64,000 nucleotides of DNA from Pteria penguin (taxonomy: Eukaryota > Mollusca > Bivalvia > Pterioida > Pteriidae): assembly GCA_035048485.1 (NCBI GenBank), contig CM068584.1, forward strand, positions 68,725,878 through 68,789,877, written 5' to 3'. The notes beneath the pieces were generated by a model. It made no database searches and was not told where the DNA came from. It saw nothing but the letters and a program-made list of their open reading frames with translations. Below are positions 11,224 through 25,800 of this stretch, piece after piece. Each line of letters begins with the position of its first letter. Positions within the stretch are counted from its first letter, which is position 1. The translations under genes and the position numbers were made by a program.

Positions 11224-11439
11224 CGAATAAAAAAAAAGAAACAAAAGCCATATAAAGTAAAAAGAAAAAGAAGAAAAACACATATACAAATGAAAAATAA
11301 AAAAAAAGAGAGAAAAGAAAAAAGAGAAAAAATACATATTTCAGGATTAGGAAAAAGCCGTCACTTCGGTGGCAAATCCAGGATGTCTGTAAACGAAAAA
11401 CGGGAGGAGGGGCACGTGGAAGGGAGGGGCACATTAGAA

Positions 11440-13759
11440 AGTCAAGTATATGCAACATCTGGAGTTTTGCTTGTTAATATGTGGCCAAAAACGGGGGGGG
11501 GGCGCTGCCTGCCACCCCGATAAATCGGGAGTTTTACTTGTAAATATGTGGTGAATAAAGGGAAGGGAGGGGGCCCTGCCTTCCGCCCCTATAAATCTGG
11601 GGATTTACTTGTAAATATGTGGCGAAAAAAAGAAGGGGTGGATAGGGGCGCTGCCTGCCGCCTCTATAAATCTGGGGATTTGCTTGTAAATATGTGGCGA
11701 GAAAAAGGGAAGGGGGAGAGGGGCGCTGCCTGCCGTCCCTATATATCTGGAGAATTACTTGTAAATATGTGGTGAAAAGGGGGGAGGGATAGCGGCGCTG
11801 CCTGCCGTCTCTATAAATCTAGGGATTTGCTTGTAAATATGTAACAAAAAACTGGGGGAAAGGAGGGGCGCTGCTTGCAGGCCCTATAAGTCTGGCGTTT
11901 CACTTTTAAATATGTGGTGAAAAAGAGGGGGAGGGGGATAGGGGCGCTGCCTGCCGCCTCTATATATCTGGAGATTTACTTATAAATATGTGGCGAAAAA
12001 AAAAAAAAAAAAGGGGGAGGGGGAGAGGGCGCTGCCTGTCGCCCCTACAAATATGGAGTTTTACTTGTAAATATGTGATGGAAAAAGAGTGGGATAGGGG
12101 CGCTGCCTGCCGACCCTATAAATCTGGAGTTTTACTTAAAAAATAGGGAAGGGGGGCGCTGCCTGCCGCCCCTATAAATCTAGATATTTACTTCTAAATA
12201 TGTGGCGAAAAAAAGGTGGGGGGAAAAGAAGAGCTGCCTGCCGGCCATATATGTCTGTGGATTTATTTGTAAATAGGTGGCGAAAAAGGTGAGGGAGTAT
12301 AGGTGCGCTGCCTTACGTCCCTTTAAATATGGAGTTTTAGTTGTAAATATGTGGTGAAAAAAAGGGGAGGGGGATAGGGGCGGTGCGTGCCGCCTGTATA
12401 AATCTGGAAGTTTACTTGTAAATATGTGCAGAAAAAAAGTTAGTTGGGGTGGGGGGATTGGAGCTGCCTGCCGCCCCTATAAATCTGGAGTAGTACTTGT
12501 AAATATGTGGCGAAAAAAGGGAGGCGGAAGGAGAGGGACGCTGCCTGCCGCCCCTATAAATCTGGAGATTTACTTGTAAATATGTGGTGAAAAAAATGCG
12601 GAGGGAGGGGGAGGATAGGATCGCTGCCCGCTGACCCTATAAGTCTGGAGTTTTATTTGTAAATATTTGGCTGAAGAAGGAGGTGGGATAGGGGCGCTAA
12701 AAAAAAAACGGGGGTGAGGGGGAGAGGGGCGCTACCTGCCACCCCTTTAAATATAGAGCTTTACTTGTAAAAATCTGGCGAAAAGGGTGGGGGGATAGGA
12801 CCGCTGCCTGCCGACCTTATAAATCTTGGGATTTACTTGTAAATACGTGACGAAAAAAAAAAAAGAGGGGGGAAGGGGTGCTACCTGCCGCCCCCATAAG
12901 TCCGGAGTTTTACTTGTAAATATGTGGTGAAAAAAGGGGGAATAGCAGCGTTGCCTGCAGCCGCTATCAATGTACAGATTTACTTATAAATTTGTGGTGA
13001 AAAAATGAGGATTAGGGGAGCTCCCTGCTGCCCCTACATATCTGGAGATTTACTTGTAAATATTGTGGTGAAGAAGGGGGTGGGATAGGGGCGCTGCGTG
13101 CCGCCCGTATAAATCTGGAAGTTTACTTGTGAATATGTGGAGAAAAAAAAAGGGAGGGGGGATAGGGGCGTTGTATGCCGCTCCTATATATCTGGATATT
13201 TACTTGTAAATATGTAGTGAAAAAAGGGGGATAGGGCTGGGCACGGCCCCTACAAATTTTGAGTGTCACTTGTAAATATGTCTAGAAAAAATGGAGGGGA
13301 GAAGGGCACTGCCTGCCGCGCCTATAAATCTGGAGTTTTACTTGTAAATATGTGGCGAAAAATTGGGGGGGGGGGGGCACTGTCTTCTGCATCTATAAAT
13401 CTTGAGTTTTACTTGTAAATATTTGATGAAAAAAGAAGTGGATAGGGGCGCTGAATGGCAACCCTATGAATATGGAGAAAACTTGTAAATACGTGGTAAA
13501 AAAAGGGGGACAGGAGCGCTGCCTGCCGCCCCTATATATCTGGGGATTTACGTGTAAATATGTGGAGAAAAAAGGGAGAGGTGGCGAAGGGGCGCTGCCT
13601 GCCGACACTATAAATCTGGAGTTTTACTTGTTAGTATGTGGCGAAAAAAGGGAGGGGGAGAGTGGAGCAGCCTGCCGTCCCTATAAATCTGGATTTTTAT
13701 TTGTAAGTTATGACGAAAAAACGGGGGGGGGGGGCGGTGCCTGCTGGGCCTATAAATCT
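11440..13759 (+). repeat. About 76-bp minisatellite, roughly 30 copies
   Basis: The unit is GCGCTGCCTGCCG, a CCCCTATAAATCTGGAG block, TTTACTTGTAAATATGTGG, then an A-run followed by a G-run of variable length. The variable purine tract makes the period drift between roughly 70 and 85 bases. The array runs into the N gap, so its true end is unknown. Frames rich in LLVNMW or CKYV repeats are period artefacts. Confidence 0.95.
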
Positions 13760-14259
13760 NNNNNNNNNNNNNNNNNNNNNNNNNNNNNNNNNNNNNNNNN
13801 NNNNNNNNNNNNNNNNNNNNNNNNNNNNNNNNNNNNNNNNNNNNNNNNNNNNNNNNNNNNNNNNNNNNNNNNNNNNNNNNNNNNNNNNNNNNNNNNNNNN
13901 NNNNNNNNNNNNNNNNNNNNNNNNNNNNNNNNNNNNNNNNNNNNNNNNNNNNNNNNNNNNNNNNNNNNNNNNNNNNNNNNNNNNNNNNNNNNNNNNNNNN
14001 NNNNNNNNNNNNNNNNNNNNNNNNNNNNNNNNNNNNNNNNNNNNNNNNNNNNNNNNNNNNNNNNNNNNNNNNNNNNNNNNNNNNNNNNNNNNNNNNNNNN
14101 NNNNNNNNNNNNNNNNNNNNNNNNNNNNNNNNNNNNNNNNNNNNNNNNNNNNNNNNNNNNNNNNNNNNNNNNNNNNNNNNNNNNNNNNNNNNNNNNNNNN
14201 NNNNNNNNNNNNNNNNNNNNNNNNNNNNNNNNNNNNNNNNNNNNNNNNNNNNNNNNNNN
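13760..14259. other. Assembly gap, 500 N
   Basis: Exactly 500 N bases, a conventional placeholder of unknown true size. It separates the 76-bp array from the 372-bp satellite, so their real adjacency is unproven. ORFs spanning it are meaningless. Confidence 1.
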
Positions 14260-14632
14260 TAGCATTTTGCTGACATGCAATCCCAAGAAGACTATATGTT
14301 TTTTCGGAGGTTCAACATGATGGATAGGGCTTTATAATCAACCGCGCATGTAAAACATGCTTGGAAAGGACACCGCCGAACGCTTTCTTTACCCTTAAAA
14401 GTTGAAATAACATCAAAACCGTGAGTTCAAATCCAAAATTTCTTCAGCGGTCCTGTGCAGGGTTCGATTCCCAAGAACGCCATACCATTTCCACGTCCCT
14501 GTAAGCTACACTTATTGTTTTATATTTAATAATGGTGTTGGACAACCTTTATTTTGAGTAAATTTTCTTTATTTTGCCGATATACGTGGAAATAAAGTCA
14601 AGACCGCAAGCGTCAACCGCAAATTTTGTATG

Positions 14633-17600
14633 TAGCATTTTGCTGACATGCAATCCCAAGAAGACTATATGCTTTTTCTGAGGTTCAACATGATGGATAG
14701 GGTTTTATAATCAACTGCGCATGTAAAACATGCTTGGAAAGGGCACCGCCGAACGCTTTCTTTACCCTTAAAAGTTGAAATAACATCAAAACCGTGAGTT
14801 CAAATCCAAAATTTCTTATGTGGTCCTGTGCAGGGTTCGATTCCCAAGAACGCCATACTATTTCCAGGTCCCTGTAAGCTACACTTTTTGTTTTGTATTT
14901 AATAATGATGTTGGACGACCTTTATTTTGAGTAAATTTTCTTTTTTTGCCGTTATACGTGGAAATAACGTCAAGACGGCAAGCGTCAACCGCAAATTTTG
15001 TATGTAGCATTTTGCTGACCTGCAATCCCAAGAAGACTATATGCTTTTTCTGAGCTTCAACATGATGGATTGGGTTTTATAATCAACCGCGCATGTCAAA
15101 CATGCTTGGAAAGGGTACCGCCGAACGCATTCTTTACCCTTAAAATTTGAAATAACATCAAAACCGTGAGTTCAAACCGGAAATTTCTTCTGTGGTCCTG
15201 TGCAGGGTTCGATTCCCAAGAACGCCATACTATTTCCAGGTCCCTATAAGCTACACTTATTGTTTTATATTTAATAATGATGTTGGACGACCTTTATTTT
15301 GAGTAAATTTTCTTTTTTTGCCGTTATACGTGGAAATAACGTCAAGACCGCAAGCGTCAACCGCAAATTTTGTATGTAGCATTTTGCTGACATGCAATCC
15401 CAATAAGACTATATGTTTTATCTGAGGTTCAACATGATGGATAGGGTTTTATAATCAACCGCGCATGTAAAACATGCTTGGAAAGGGTACCGCCGAACGC
15501 TTTCTTTACCCTTAAAAGTTGAAATAACATCAAAACCGTGAGTTCAAATCCAAAATTTCTTCTCTGCTCCTTTGCAGGGTTCGATTCCCAAGAACGCCAT
15601 AACATTTACAGGTCCGTGTAAGCTACACTTATTGTTTTATATTTAATAATAATGTTGCACTACCTTTATTTTGAGTAAATTTTATTTATTTTGCCGTTAT
15701 ACGTGGAAATAACGTCAAGACCGCAAGCGTCAACCGCAAATTTTGTATGTAGCATTTTGCTGACCTGCAATCCCAAGAAGACTATATCCTTTTTCTGAGG
15801 TTCAACATGATGGATAGGGTTTTATAATCAACCGCGCATGTAAAACATGTTTGGAAAGGGCACCGCCGAACGCTTTCTTTACCCTTAAAAGTTGAAATAA
15901 CATCAAAACCGTGAGTTCAAATCCAAAATTTCTTCAGCGGTCCTGTGCAGGGTTCGATTCCCAAGAACGCCATACCATTTCCACGTCCCTGTAAGCTACA
16001 CTTATTGTTTTATATTTAATAATGGTGTTGGACAACCTTTATTTTGAGTAAATTTTCTTTATTTTGCCGTTATACGTGGAAATAACGTCAAGACCGCAAG
16101 CGTCAACCGCAAATTTTGTATGTAGCATTTTGCTGACCTGCAATCCCAAGAAGACTATATGCTTTTTCTGAGGTTCAACATGATGGATAGGGTTTTATAA
16201 TCAACCGCGCATGTAAAACATGTTTGGAAAGGGCACCGCCGAACGCTTTCTTTACCCTTAAAAGTTGAAATAACATCAAAACCGTGAGTTCAAATCCAAA
16301 ATTTCTTCAGCGGTCCTGTGCAGGGTTCGATTCCCAAGAACGCCATACCATTTCCACGTCCCTGTAAGCTACACTTATTGTTTTATATTTAATAATGGTG
16401 TTGGACAACCTTTATTTTGAGTAAATTTTCTTTATTTTGCCGATATACGTGGAAATAACGTCAAGACCGCAAGCGTCAACCGCAAATTTTGTATGTAGCA
16501 TTTTGCTGACATGCAATCCCAAGAAGACTATATGCTTTTTCTGAGGTTCAACATGATGGATAGGGTTTTATAATCAACTGCGCATGTAAAACATGCTTGG
16601 AAAGGGCACCGCCGAACGCTTTCTTTACCCTTAAAAGTTGAAATAACATCAAAACCGTGAGTTCAAATCCAAAATTTCTTATGTGGTCCTGTGCAGGGTT
16701 CGATTCCCAAGAACGCCATACTATTTCCAGGTCCCTGTGAGCTACACTTATTGTTTTATATTTATTAATGATGTTGGACATCCTTTATTTTGAGTAAATT
16801 TTCTTTTTTTTGCCGTTATACGTGGATATAACGTCAAGACGGCAAGCGTCAACCGCAAATTTTGTATGTAGCATTTTGCTGACCTGCAATCCCAAGAAGA
16901 CTATATGCTTTTTCTGAGCTTCAACATGATGGATTGGGTTTTATAATCAACCGCGCATGTAAAACATGCTTGGAAAGGGTACCGCCGAACGCATTCTTTA
17001 CCCTTAAAATTTGAAATAACATCAAAACCGTGAGTTCAAACCGGAAATTTCTTCTGTGGTCCTGTGCAGGGTTCGATTCCCAAGAACGCCATACTATTTC
17101 CAGGTCCCTGTAAGCTACACTTATTGTTTTATATTTAATAATGATGTTGGACGACCTTTATTTTGAGTAAATTTTCTTTATTTTGCCGTTATACGTGGAA
17201 ATAACGTCAAGACCGCAAGCGTCAACCGCAAATTTTGTATGTAGCATTTTGCTGACCTGCAATCCCAATAAGACTATATGTTTTATCTGAGGTTCAACAT
17301 GATGGATAGGGTTTTATAATCCACCGCGCATGTAAAACATGCTTGGAAAGGGTACCGCCGAACGCTTTCTTTACCCTTAAAATTTGAAATAACATCAAAA
17401 CCGTGAGTTCAAATCCAAAATTTCTTCTCTGCTCCTTTGCAGGGTTCGATTCCCAAGAACGCCATACCATTTCCACGTCCCTGTAAGCTACACTTATTGT
17501 TTTATATTTAATAATGGTGTTGGACAACATTTATTTTGAGTAAATTTTCTTTATTTTGCCGATATACGTGGAAATAACGTCAAGACCGCAAGCGTCAACC

Positions 17601-20600
17601 GCAAATTTTGTATGTAGCATTTTGCTGACCTGCAATCCCAAGAAGACTATATCCTTTTTCTGAGGTTCAACATGATGGATAGGGTTTTATAATCAACCGC
17701 GCATGTAAAACATGTTTGGAAAGGGCACCGCCGAACGCTTTCTTTACCCTTAAAAGTTGAAATAACATCAAAACCGTGAGTTCAAATCCAAAATTTCTTC
17801 AGCGGTCCTGTGCAGGGTTCGATTCCCAAGAACGCCATACCATTTCCACGTCCCTGTAAGCTACACTTATTGTTTTATATTTAATAATGGTGTTGGACAA
17901 CCTTTATTTTGAGTAAATTTTCTTTATTTTGCCGATATACGTGGAAATAACGTCAAGACCGCAAGCGTCAACCGCAAATTTTGTATGTAGCATTTTGCTG
18001 ACATGCAATCCCAAGAAGACTATATGCTTTTTCTGAGGTTCAACATGATGGATAGGGTTTTATAATCAACTGCGCATGTAAAACATGCTTGGAAAGGGCA
18101 CCGCCGAACGCTTTCTTTACCCTTAAAAGTTGAAATAACATCAAAACCGTGAGTTCAAATCCAAAATTTCTTATGTGGTCCTGTGCATGGTTCGATTCCC
18201 AAGAACGCAATACTATTTCCAGGTCCCTGTAAGCTACACTTATTGTTTTGTATTTCATAATGATGTTGGACGACCTTTATTTTGAGTAAATTTTCTTTTT
18301 TTGCCGATATACGTGGAAATAACGTCAAGACGGCAAGCGTCAACCGCAAATTTTGTATGTAGCATTTTGCTGACCTGCAATCCCAAGAAGACTATATGCT
18401 TTTTCTGAGGTTCAACATGATGGATTGGGTTTTATAATCAACCGCGCATGTAAAACATGCTTGGAAAGGGCACCGCCGAACGATTTCTTTACCCTTAAAA
18501 TTTGAAATAACATCAAAACCGTGAGTTCAAACCGGAAATTTCTTCTGTGGTTCTGTGCTGGGTTCGATTCCCAAAAACGCCTTCCTATTTCCCGGTCCCT
18601 GTAAGCTACACGGAGTGTTTTATATTTAATAATGATGTTGGACGACCTTTATTTTGAGTAAATTTTCTTTATTTTGCCGTTATACGTGGAAATAACGTCA
18701 AGACCGCAAGCGTCAACCGCAAATTTTGTATGTAGCATTTTGCTGACCTGCAATCCCAATAAGACTATATGTTTTATCTGAGGTTCAACATGATGGATAG
18801 GGTTTTATAATCAACCGCGCATGTAAAACATGCTTGGAAAGGGTACCGCCGAACGCTTTCTTTACCCTTAAAATTTGAAATAACATCAAAACCGTGAGTT
18901 CAAATCCAAAATTTCTTCTCTGCTCCTTTGCAGGGTTCGATTCCCAAGAACGCCATACCATTTACAGGTCCGTGTAAGCTACACTTATTGTTTTATATTT
19001 AATAATGGTGTTGAACAACATTTATTTTGAGTAAATTTTCTTTATTATGCCGATATACGTGGAAATAACGTCAAGACCGCAAGCGTCAACCGCAAATTTT
19101 GTATGTAGCATTTTGCTGACATGCAATCCCAAGAAGACTATATGCTTTTTCTGAGGTTCAACATGATGGATAGGGTTTTATAATCAACTGCGCATGTAAA
19201 ACATGCTTGGAAAGGGCACCGCCGAACGCTTTCTTTACCCTTAAAAGTTGAAATAACATCAAAACCGTGAGTTCAAATCCAAAATTTCTTATGCGGACCT
19301 GTGCAGGGTTCGATTCCCAAGAACGCCATACCATTTCCACGTCCCTGTAAGCTACACTTATTGTTTTATATTTAATAATGGTGTTGGACAACCTTTATTT
19401 TGAGTAAATTTTCTTTATTTTGCCGATATACGTGGAAATAACGTCAAGACCGCAAGCGTCAACCGCAAATTTTGTATGTAGCATTTTGCTGACCTGCAAT
19501 CCCAAGAAGACTATATGCTTTTTCTGAGCTTCAACATGATGGATTGGGTTTTATAATCAACCGCGCATGTAAAACATGCTTGGAAAGGGTACCGCCGAAC
19601 GCATTCTTTACCCTTAAAATTTGAAATAACATCAAAACCGTGAGTTCTAACCGGAAGTTTCTTATGTTGTCCTGTGCAGGGTTCGTTTCGTAAGAACGCC
19701 GTACCATTTCCAGGTTCCTGTAAGCTACACTTATTGTTTAATATTTAATAATGATGTTGGACGACCTTTATTTTGAGTAAATTTTCTTTATTTTGCCGTT
19801 ATACGTGGAAATAACGTCAAGACCGCAAGCGTCAACCGCAAATTTTGTATGTAGCATTTTGCTGACCTGCAATCCCAATAAGACTATATGTTTTATCTGA
19901 GGTTCAACATGATGGATAGGGTTTTATAATTAACCGCGCATGTAAAACATGCTTGGAAAGGGTACCGCCGAACGCTTTCTTTACCCTTAAAATTTGAAAT
20001 AACATCAAAACCGTGAGTTCAAATCCAAAATTTCTTCTCTGCTCCTTTGCAGGGTTCGATTCCCAAGAACGCCATAACATTTACAGGTCCGTGTAAGCTA
20101 CACTTATTGTTTTATATTTAATAATGGTGTTGGACGACCTCTATTTTGAGTAAATTTTCTTTATTTTGCCGTTATACGTGGAAATAACGTCAAGACCGCA
20201 CGCGTCAACCGCAAATTTTGTATGTAGCATTTTGCTGACATGCAATCCCAATAAGACTATTTGCTTTTTCTGAGGTTCAACATGATGGATATGGTTTTAT
20301 AATCAACCGCGCATGTAAAACATGCTTGGAAAGGGTACCGCCGAACGCTTTCTTTACCCTTAAAATTTGAAATAACATCAAAACCGTGAGTTCAAATCCA
20401 AAATTTCTTCAGCGGTCCTGTGCAGGGTTCGATTCCCAAGAACGCCATACCATTTCCACGTCCCTGTAAGCTACACTTATTGTTTTATATTTAATAATGG
20501 TGTTGGACAACCTGTATTTTGAGTAAATTTTATTTATTTTGCCGATATACGTGGAAATAACGTCAAGACCGCAAGCGTCAACCGCAAATTTTGTATGTAG

Positions 20601-22830
20601 CATTTTGCTGACCTGCAATCCCAAGAAGAATATATGCTTTTTCTGAGGTTCAACATGATGGATAGGGTTTTTATAATCAACCGCGCATGTAAAACATGTT
20701 TGGAAAGGGCACCGCCGAACGCTTTCTTTACCCTTAAAAGTTGAAATAACATCAAAACCGTGAGTTCAAATCCAAAATTTCTTCAGCGGTCCTGTGCAGG
20801 GTTCGATTCCCAAGAACGCCATACCATTTCCACGTCCCTGTAAGCTACACTTATTGTTTTATATTTAATAATGGTGTTGGACAACCTTTATTTTGAGTAA
20901 ATTTTCTTTATTTTGCCGATATACGTGGAAATAACGTCAAGACCGCAAGCGTCAACCGCAAATTTTGTATGTAGCATTTTGCTGACATGCAATCCCAAGA
21001 AGACTATATGCTTTTTCTGAGGTTCAACATGATGGATAGGGTTTTATAATCAACTGCGCATGTAAAACATGCTTGAAAGGGCACCGCCGAACGCTTTCTT
21101 TACCCTTAAAAGTTGAAATAACATCAAAACCGTGAGTTCAAATCCAAAATTTCTTATGTGGTCCTGTGCAGGGTTCGATTCCCAAGAACGCCATACTATT
21201 TCCAGGTCCCTGTAAGCTACACTTATTGTTTTGTATTTAATAATGATGTTGGACGACCTTTATTTTGAGTAAATTTTCTTTTTTTGCCGTTATACGTGGA
21301 AATAACGTCAAGACGGCAAGCGTCAACCGCAAATTTTGTATGTAGCATTTTGCTGACCTGCAATCCCAAGAAGACTATATGCTTTTTCTGAGCTTCAACA
21401 TGATGGATTGGGTTTTATAATCAACCGCGCATGTAAAACATGCTTGGAAAGGGCACCGCCGAACGCATTCTTTACCCTTAAAATTTGAAATAACATCAAA
21501 ACCGTGAGTTCAAACCGGAAATTTCTTCTGTGGTCCTGTGCAGGGTTCGATTCCCAAGAACGCCATACTATTTCCAGGTCCCTGTAAGCTGCACTTATTG
21601 TTTTATATTTAATAATGATGTTGGACGACCTTTATTTTGAGTAAATTTTCTTTATTTTGCCGTTATACGTGGAAATAACGTCAAGACCGCAAGCGTCAAC
21701 CGCAAATTTTGTATGTAGCATTTTGCTGACCTGCAATCCCAATAAGACTATATGTTTTATCTGAGGTTCAACATGATGGATAGGGTTTTATAATCAACCG
21801 CGCATGTAAAACATGCTTGGAAAGGGTACCGCCAAACGCTTTCTTTACCCTTAAAATTTGAAATAACATCAAAACCGTGAGTTCAAATCCAAAATTTCTT
21901 CTCTGCTCCTTTGCAGGGTTCGATTCCCAAGAACGCCATAACATTTACAGGTCCGTGTAAGCTACACTTATTGTTTTATATTTAATAATGGTGTTGAACA
22001 ACATTTATTTTGAGTAAATTTTCTTTATTTTGCCGATATACGTGGAAATAACGTCAAGACCGCAAGCGTCAACCGCAAATTTTGTATGTAGCATTTTGCT
22101 GACCTGCAATCCCAAGAAGACTATATCCTTTTTCTGAGGTTCAACATGATGGATAGGGTTTTATAATCAACCGCGCATGTAAAACATGTTTGGAAAGGGC
22201 ACCGCCGAACGCTTTCTTTACCCTTAAAAGTTGAAATAACATCAAAACCGTGAGTTCAAATCCAAAATTTCTTCAGCGGTCCTGTGCAGGGTTCGATTCC
22301 CAAGAACGCCATACCATTTCCACGTCCCTGTAAGCTACACTTATTGTTTTGTATTTAATAATGGTGTTGGACAACCTTTATTTTGAGTAAATTTTCTTTA
22401 TTTTGCCGATATACGTGGAAATAACGTCAAGACCGCAAGCGTCAACCGCAAATTTTGTATGTAGCATTTTGCTGACATGCAATCCCAAGAAGACTATATC
22501 TTTTATCTGAGGTTCAACATGATGGATAGGGTTTTATAATCAACCGCGCATGTAAAACATGCTTGGAAAGGGTACCGCCGAACGCTTTCTTTACCCTTAG
22601 AATTTGAAATAACATCAAAACCGTGAGTTCAAATCCAAAATTTCTTCTCTGCTCCTTTGCAGGGTTCGATTCCCAAGAACGCCATAACATTTACAGGTCC
22701 GTGTAAGCTACACTTATTGTTTTATATTTAATAATGGTGTTGGACAACATTTATTTTGAGTAAATTTTCTTTATTTTGCCGTTATACGTGGAAATAACGT
22801 CAAGACCGCAAGCGTCAACCGCAAATTTTG
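14633..22830 (+). repeat. Satellite higher-order repeat, four monomer types (about 1.49 kb)
   Basis: Type A has CAACTGCGC and TTATGTGGTCC. Type B has GAGCTTC, GGATTGGG and ACCGGAAATTTCTTCTGTGG. Type C has AATAAGAC, TTTTATCTGAGG and TTCTCTGCTCCTTTGC. Type D has CATGTTTGG, TTCAGCGG and CCATTTCCACG. Type A recurs near 14,633, 16,496, 17,988, 19,106 and 20,972. The order A-B-C-D is kept, with an extra D (14.6 and 19.1 kb units) or a missing D (17.99 kb unit). Confidence 0.85.
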
Positions 22831-25800
22831 TATGTAGCATTTTGCTGACCTGCAATCCCAAGAAGACTATATGCTTTTTCTGAGGTTCAACATGATGGAT
22901 AGGGTTTTATAATCAACCGCGCATGTAAAACATGCTTGGAAAGGGCACCGCCGAACGCTTTCTTTACCCTTAAAAGTTGAAATAACATCAAAACCGTGAG
23001 TTCAAATCCAAAATTTCTTCTGTGGTCCTGTACAGGGTTCTATTCCCAAGAACGCTATATTATTTCCATGTCCCTGTAAGCTACACTTATTGTTTTATAT
23101 TTAATAATAATGTTGCACTACCTTTATTTTGAGTAAATTTTATTTATTTTGCCGTTATACGTGGAAATAACGTCAAGACCGCAAGCGTCAACCGCAAATT
23201 TTGTATGTAGCATTTTGCTGACCTGCAATCCCAAGAAGACTATATCCTTTTTCTGAGGTTCAACATGATGGATAGGGTTTTATAATCAACCGCGCATGTA
23301 AAACATGTTTGGAAAGGGCACCGCCGAACGCTTTCTTTACCCTTAAAAGTTGAAAAAACATCAAAACCGTGAGTTCAAATCCAAAATTTCTTCACCGGTC
23401 CTGTGCAGGGTTCGATTCCCAAGAACGCCATACCATTTCCACGTCCCTGTAAGCTACACTTATTGTTTTATATTTAATAATGGTGTTGGACAACCTTTAT
23501 TTTGAGTAAATTTTCTTTATTTTGCCGTTATACGTGGAAATAACGTCAAGACCGCAAGCGTCAACCGCAAATTTTGTATGTAGCATTTTGCTGACATGCA
23601 ATCCCAAGAAGACTATATGCTTTTTCTGAGCTTCAACATGATGGATAGGGTTTTATAATCAACCGCGCATGTAAACATGCTTGGAAAGGGTACCGCCGAA
23701 CGCTTTCTTTACCCTTAAAAGTTGAAATAACATCAAAACCGTGAGTTCAAACCGGAAATTTCTTATGTGGTCCTGTGCAGGGTTCGATTCCCAAGAACTC
23801 CTTACTATTTCCAGGTAATGTAAGCTACACTTATTATTTTATATTTAATAATGATGTTGGACGACCTTTATTTTGAGTAAATTTTCTTTATGTTGCCGTT
23901 ATACGTGGAAATAACGTCAAGACCGCAAGTGTCAACCGCAAATTTTGTATGTAGCATTTTCCTGACATGCAATCCCAAGAAGACTATATGCTTTTTCTGA
24001 GCTTCAACATGATGGATAGGGTTTTATAATCAACCGCGCATGTAAACATGCTTGGAAAGGGCACCGCCGAACGCTTTCTTTACCCTTAAAAGTTGAAATA
24101 ACATCAAAACCGTGAGTTCAAATCCAAAATTTCTTATGTGGTCCTGTGCAGGGTTCGATTCCCAAGAACTCCTTACTATTTCCAGGTCCCTGTAAGCTAC
24201 ACTTATTATTTTATATTTATTAATGATGTTGGACAACCTTCATTTTGAGTAAATTTTCTTTATTTTGCCGATATACGTGGAAATAACGTCAAGACCGCAA
24301 GCGTCAACCGCAAATTTTGTATGTAGCATTTTGCTGACATGCAATCCCAATAAGACTATATGCTTTTTCTGAGATTCAATATGATGGATAGGGTTTTATA
24401 ATCAACCGCGCATGTAAAACATGCTTGGAAAGGCACCGCCGAACGCTTTCTTTACCCTTAAAAGTTGAAATAACATCAAAACCGTGAGTTCAAATCCAAA
24501 ATTTCTTATGTGGTCCTGTGCAGGGTTCGATTCCCAAGAACGCCATACCATTTACAGGTCCGTGTAAGCTACACTTATTGTTTTATATTTAATAATGATG
24601 TTGGACAACCTTTATTTTGAGTAAATTTTCTTTATTTTGCCGTTATACGTGGAAATAACATCAAGACCGCACGCATCAACCGCAAATTTTGTATCTAGCA
24701 TTTTGCTGACATGCAATCCCAATAAGACTATATGTTTTTTCTGAGGTTCAACATGATTGATAGGGTTTTATAATCAACCGCGCATGTAAAACATGCTTGG
24801 AAAGGGTACCGCCGAACGCTTTCTTTACCCTTAAAATTTGAAATAACATCAAAACCGTGAGTTCAAATCCAAAATTTCTTCAGGGGTCCTGTGCAGGGTT
24901 CGATTCCCAAGAACGCCATACTATTTCCAGGTCCCTGTAAGCTACACTTATTGTTTTATATTTAATAATGATGTTGGACGACCTTTATTTTGAGTAAATT
25001 TTCTTTTTTTGCCGTTATACGTGGAAATAACGTCAAGACGGCAAGCGTCAACCGCAATTTTTGTATGTAGCATTTTGCTGACCTGCAATCCCAAGAAGAC
25101 TATATGCTTTTTCTGAGGTTCAACATGATGGATAGGGTTTTATAATCAACCGCGCATGTAAAACATGCTTGGAAAGGGCACCGCCGAACGCTTTCCTTTA
25201 CCCTTAAAAGTTGAAATAACATCAAAACCGTGAGTTCAAATCCAAAATTTCTTATGTGGTCCTGTGCAGGGTTCGATTCCCAAGAACGCCTTACTATTTC
25301 CAGGTCCCTGTAGGCTACACTTATTGTTTTATTTTTAATAATAATGTTGCACTACCTTTATTTTGAGTAAATTTTCTTTATTTTGCCGTTATACGTGGAA
25401 ATAACGTCAAGACCGCAAGCGTCAACCGCAAATTTTGTATGTAGCATTTTGCTGACCTGCAATCCCAAGAAGACTATATGCTTTTTCTGAGGTTCAACAT
25501 GATGGATAGGGTTTTATAATCAACCGCGCATGTAAACATGCTTGGAAAGGGCACCGCCGAACGCTTTCTTTACCCTTAAAAGTTAAAATAACATCAAAAC
25601 CGTGAGTTCAAATCCAAAATTTCTTATGTGGTCCTGTGCAGGGTTCGATTCCCAAGAACGCCTTACTATTTCCAGGTCCCTGTAAGCTACACTTATTCTT
25701 TTATATTTATTAATGATGTTGGACAACCTTTATTTTGAGTAAATTTTCTTTATTTTGCCGATATACGTGGAAATAACGTCAAGACCGCAAGCGTCAACCG

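Noticed and set aside
10960..11458. Glycine-rich or Phe-rich proteins across the C-tract
   Set aside because: Homopolymer translation; exact length is unreliable.
13466..14320. ORFs spanning the N run
   Set aside because: They consist mainly of unknown bases.
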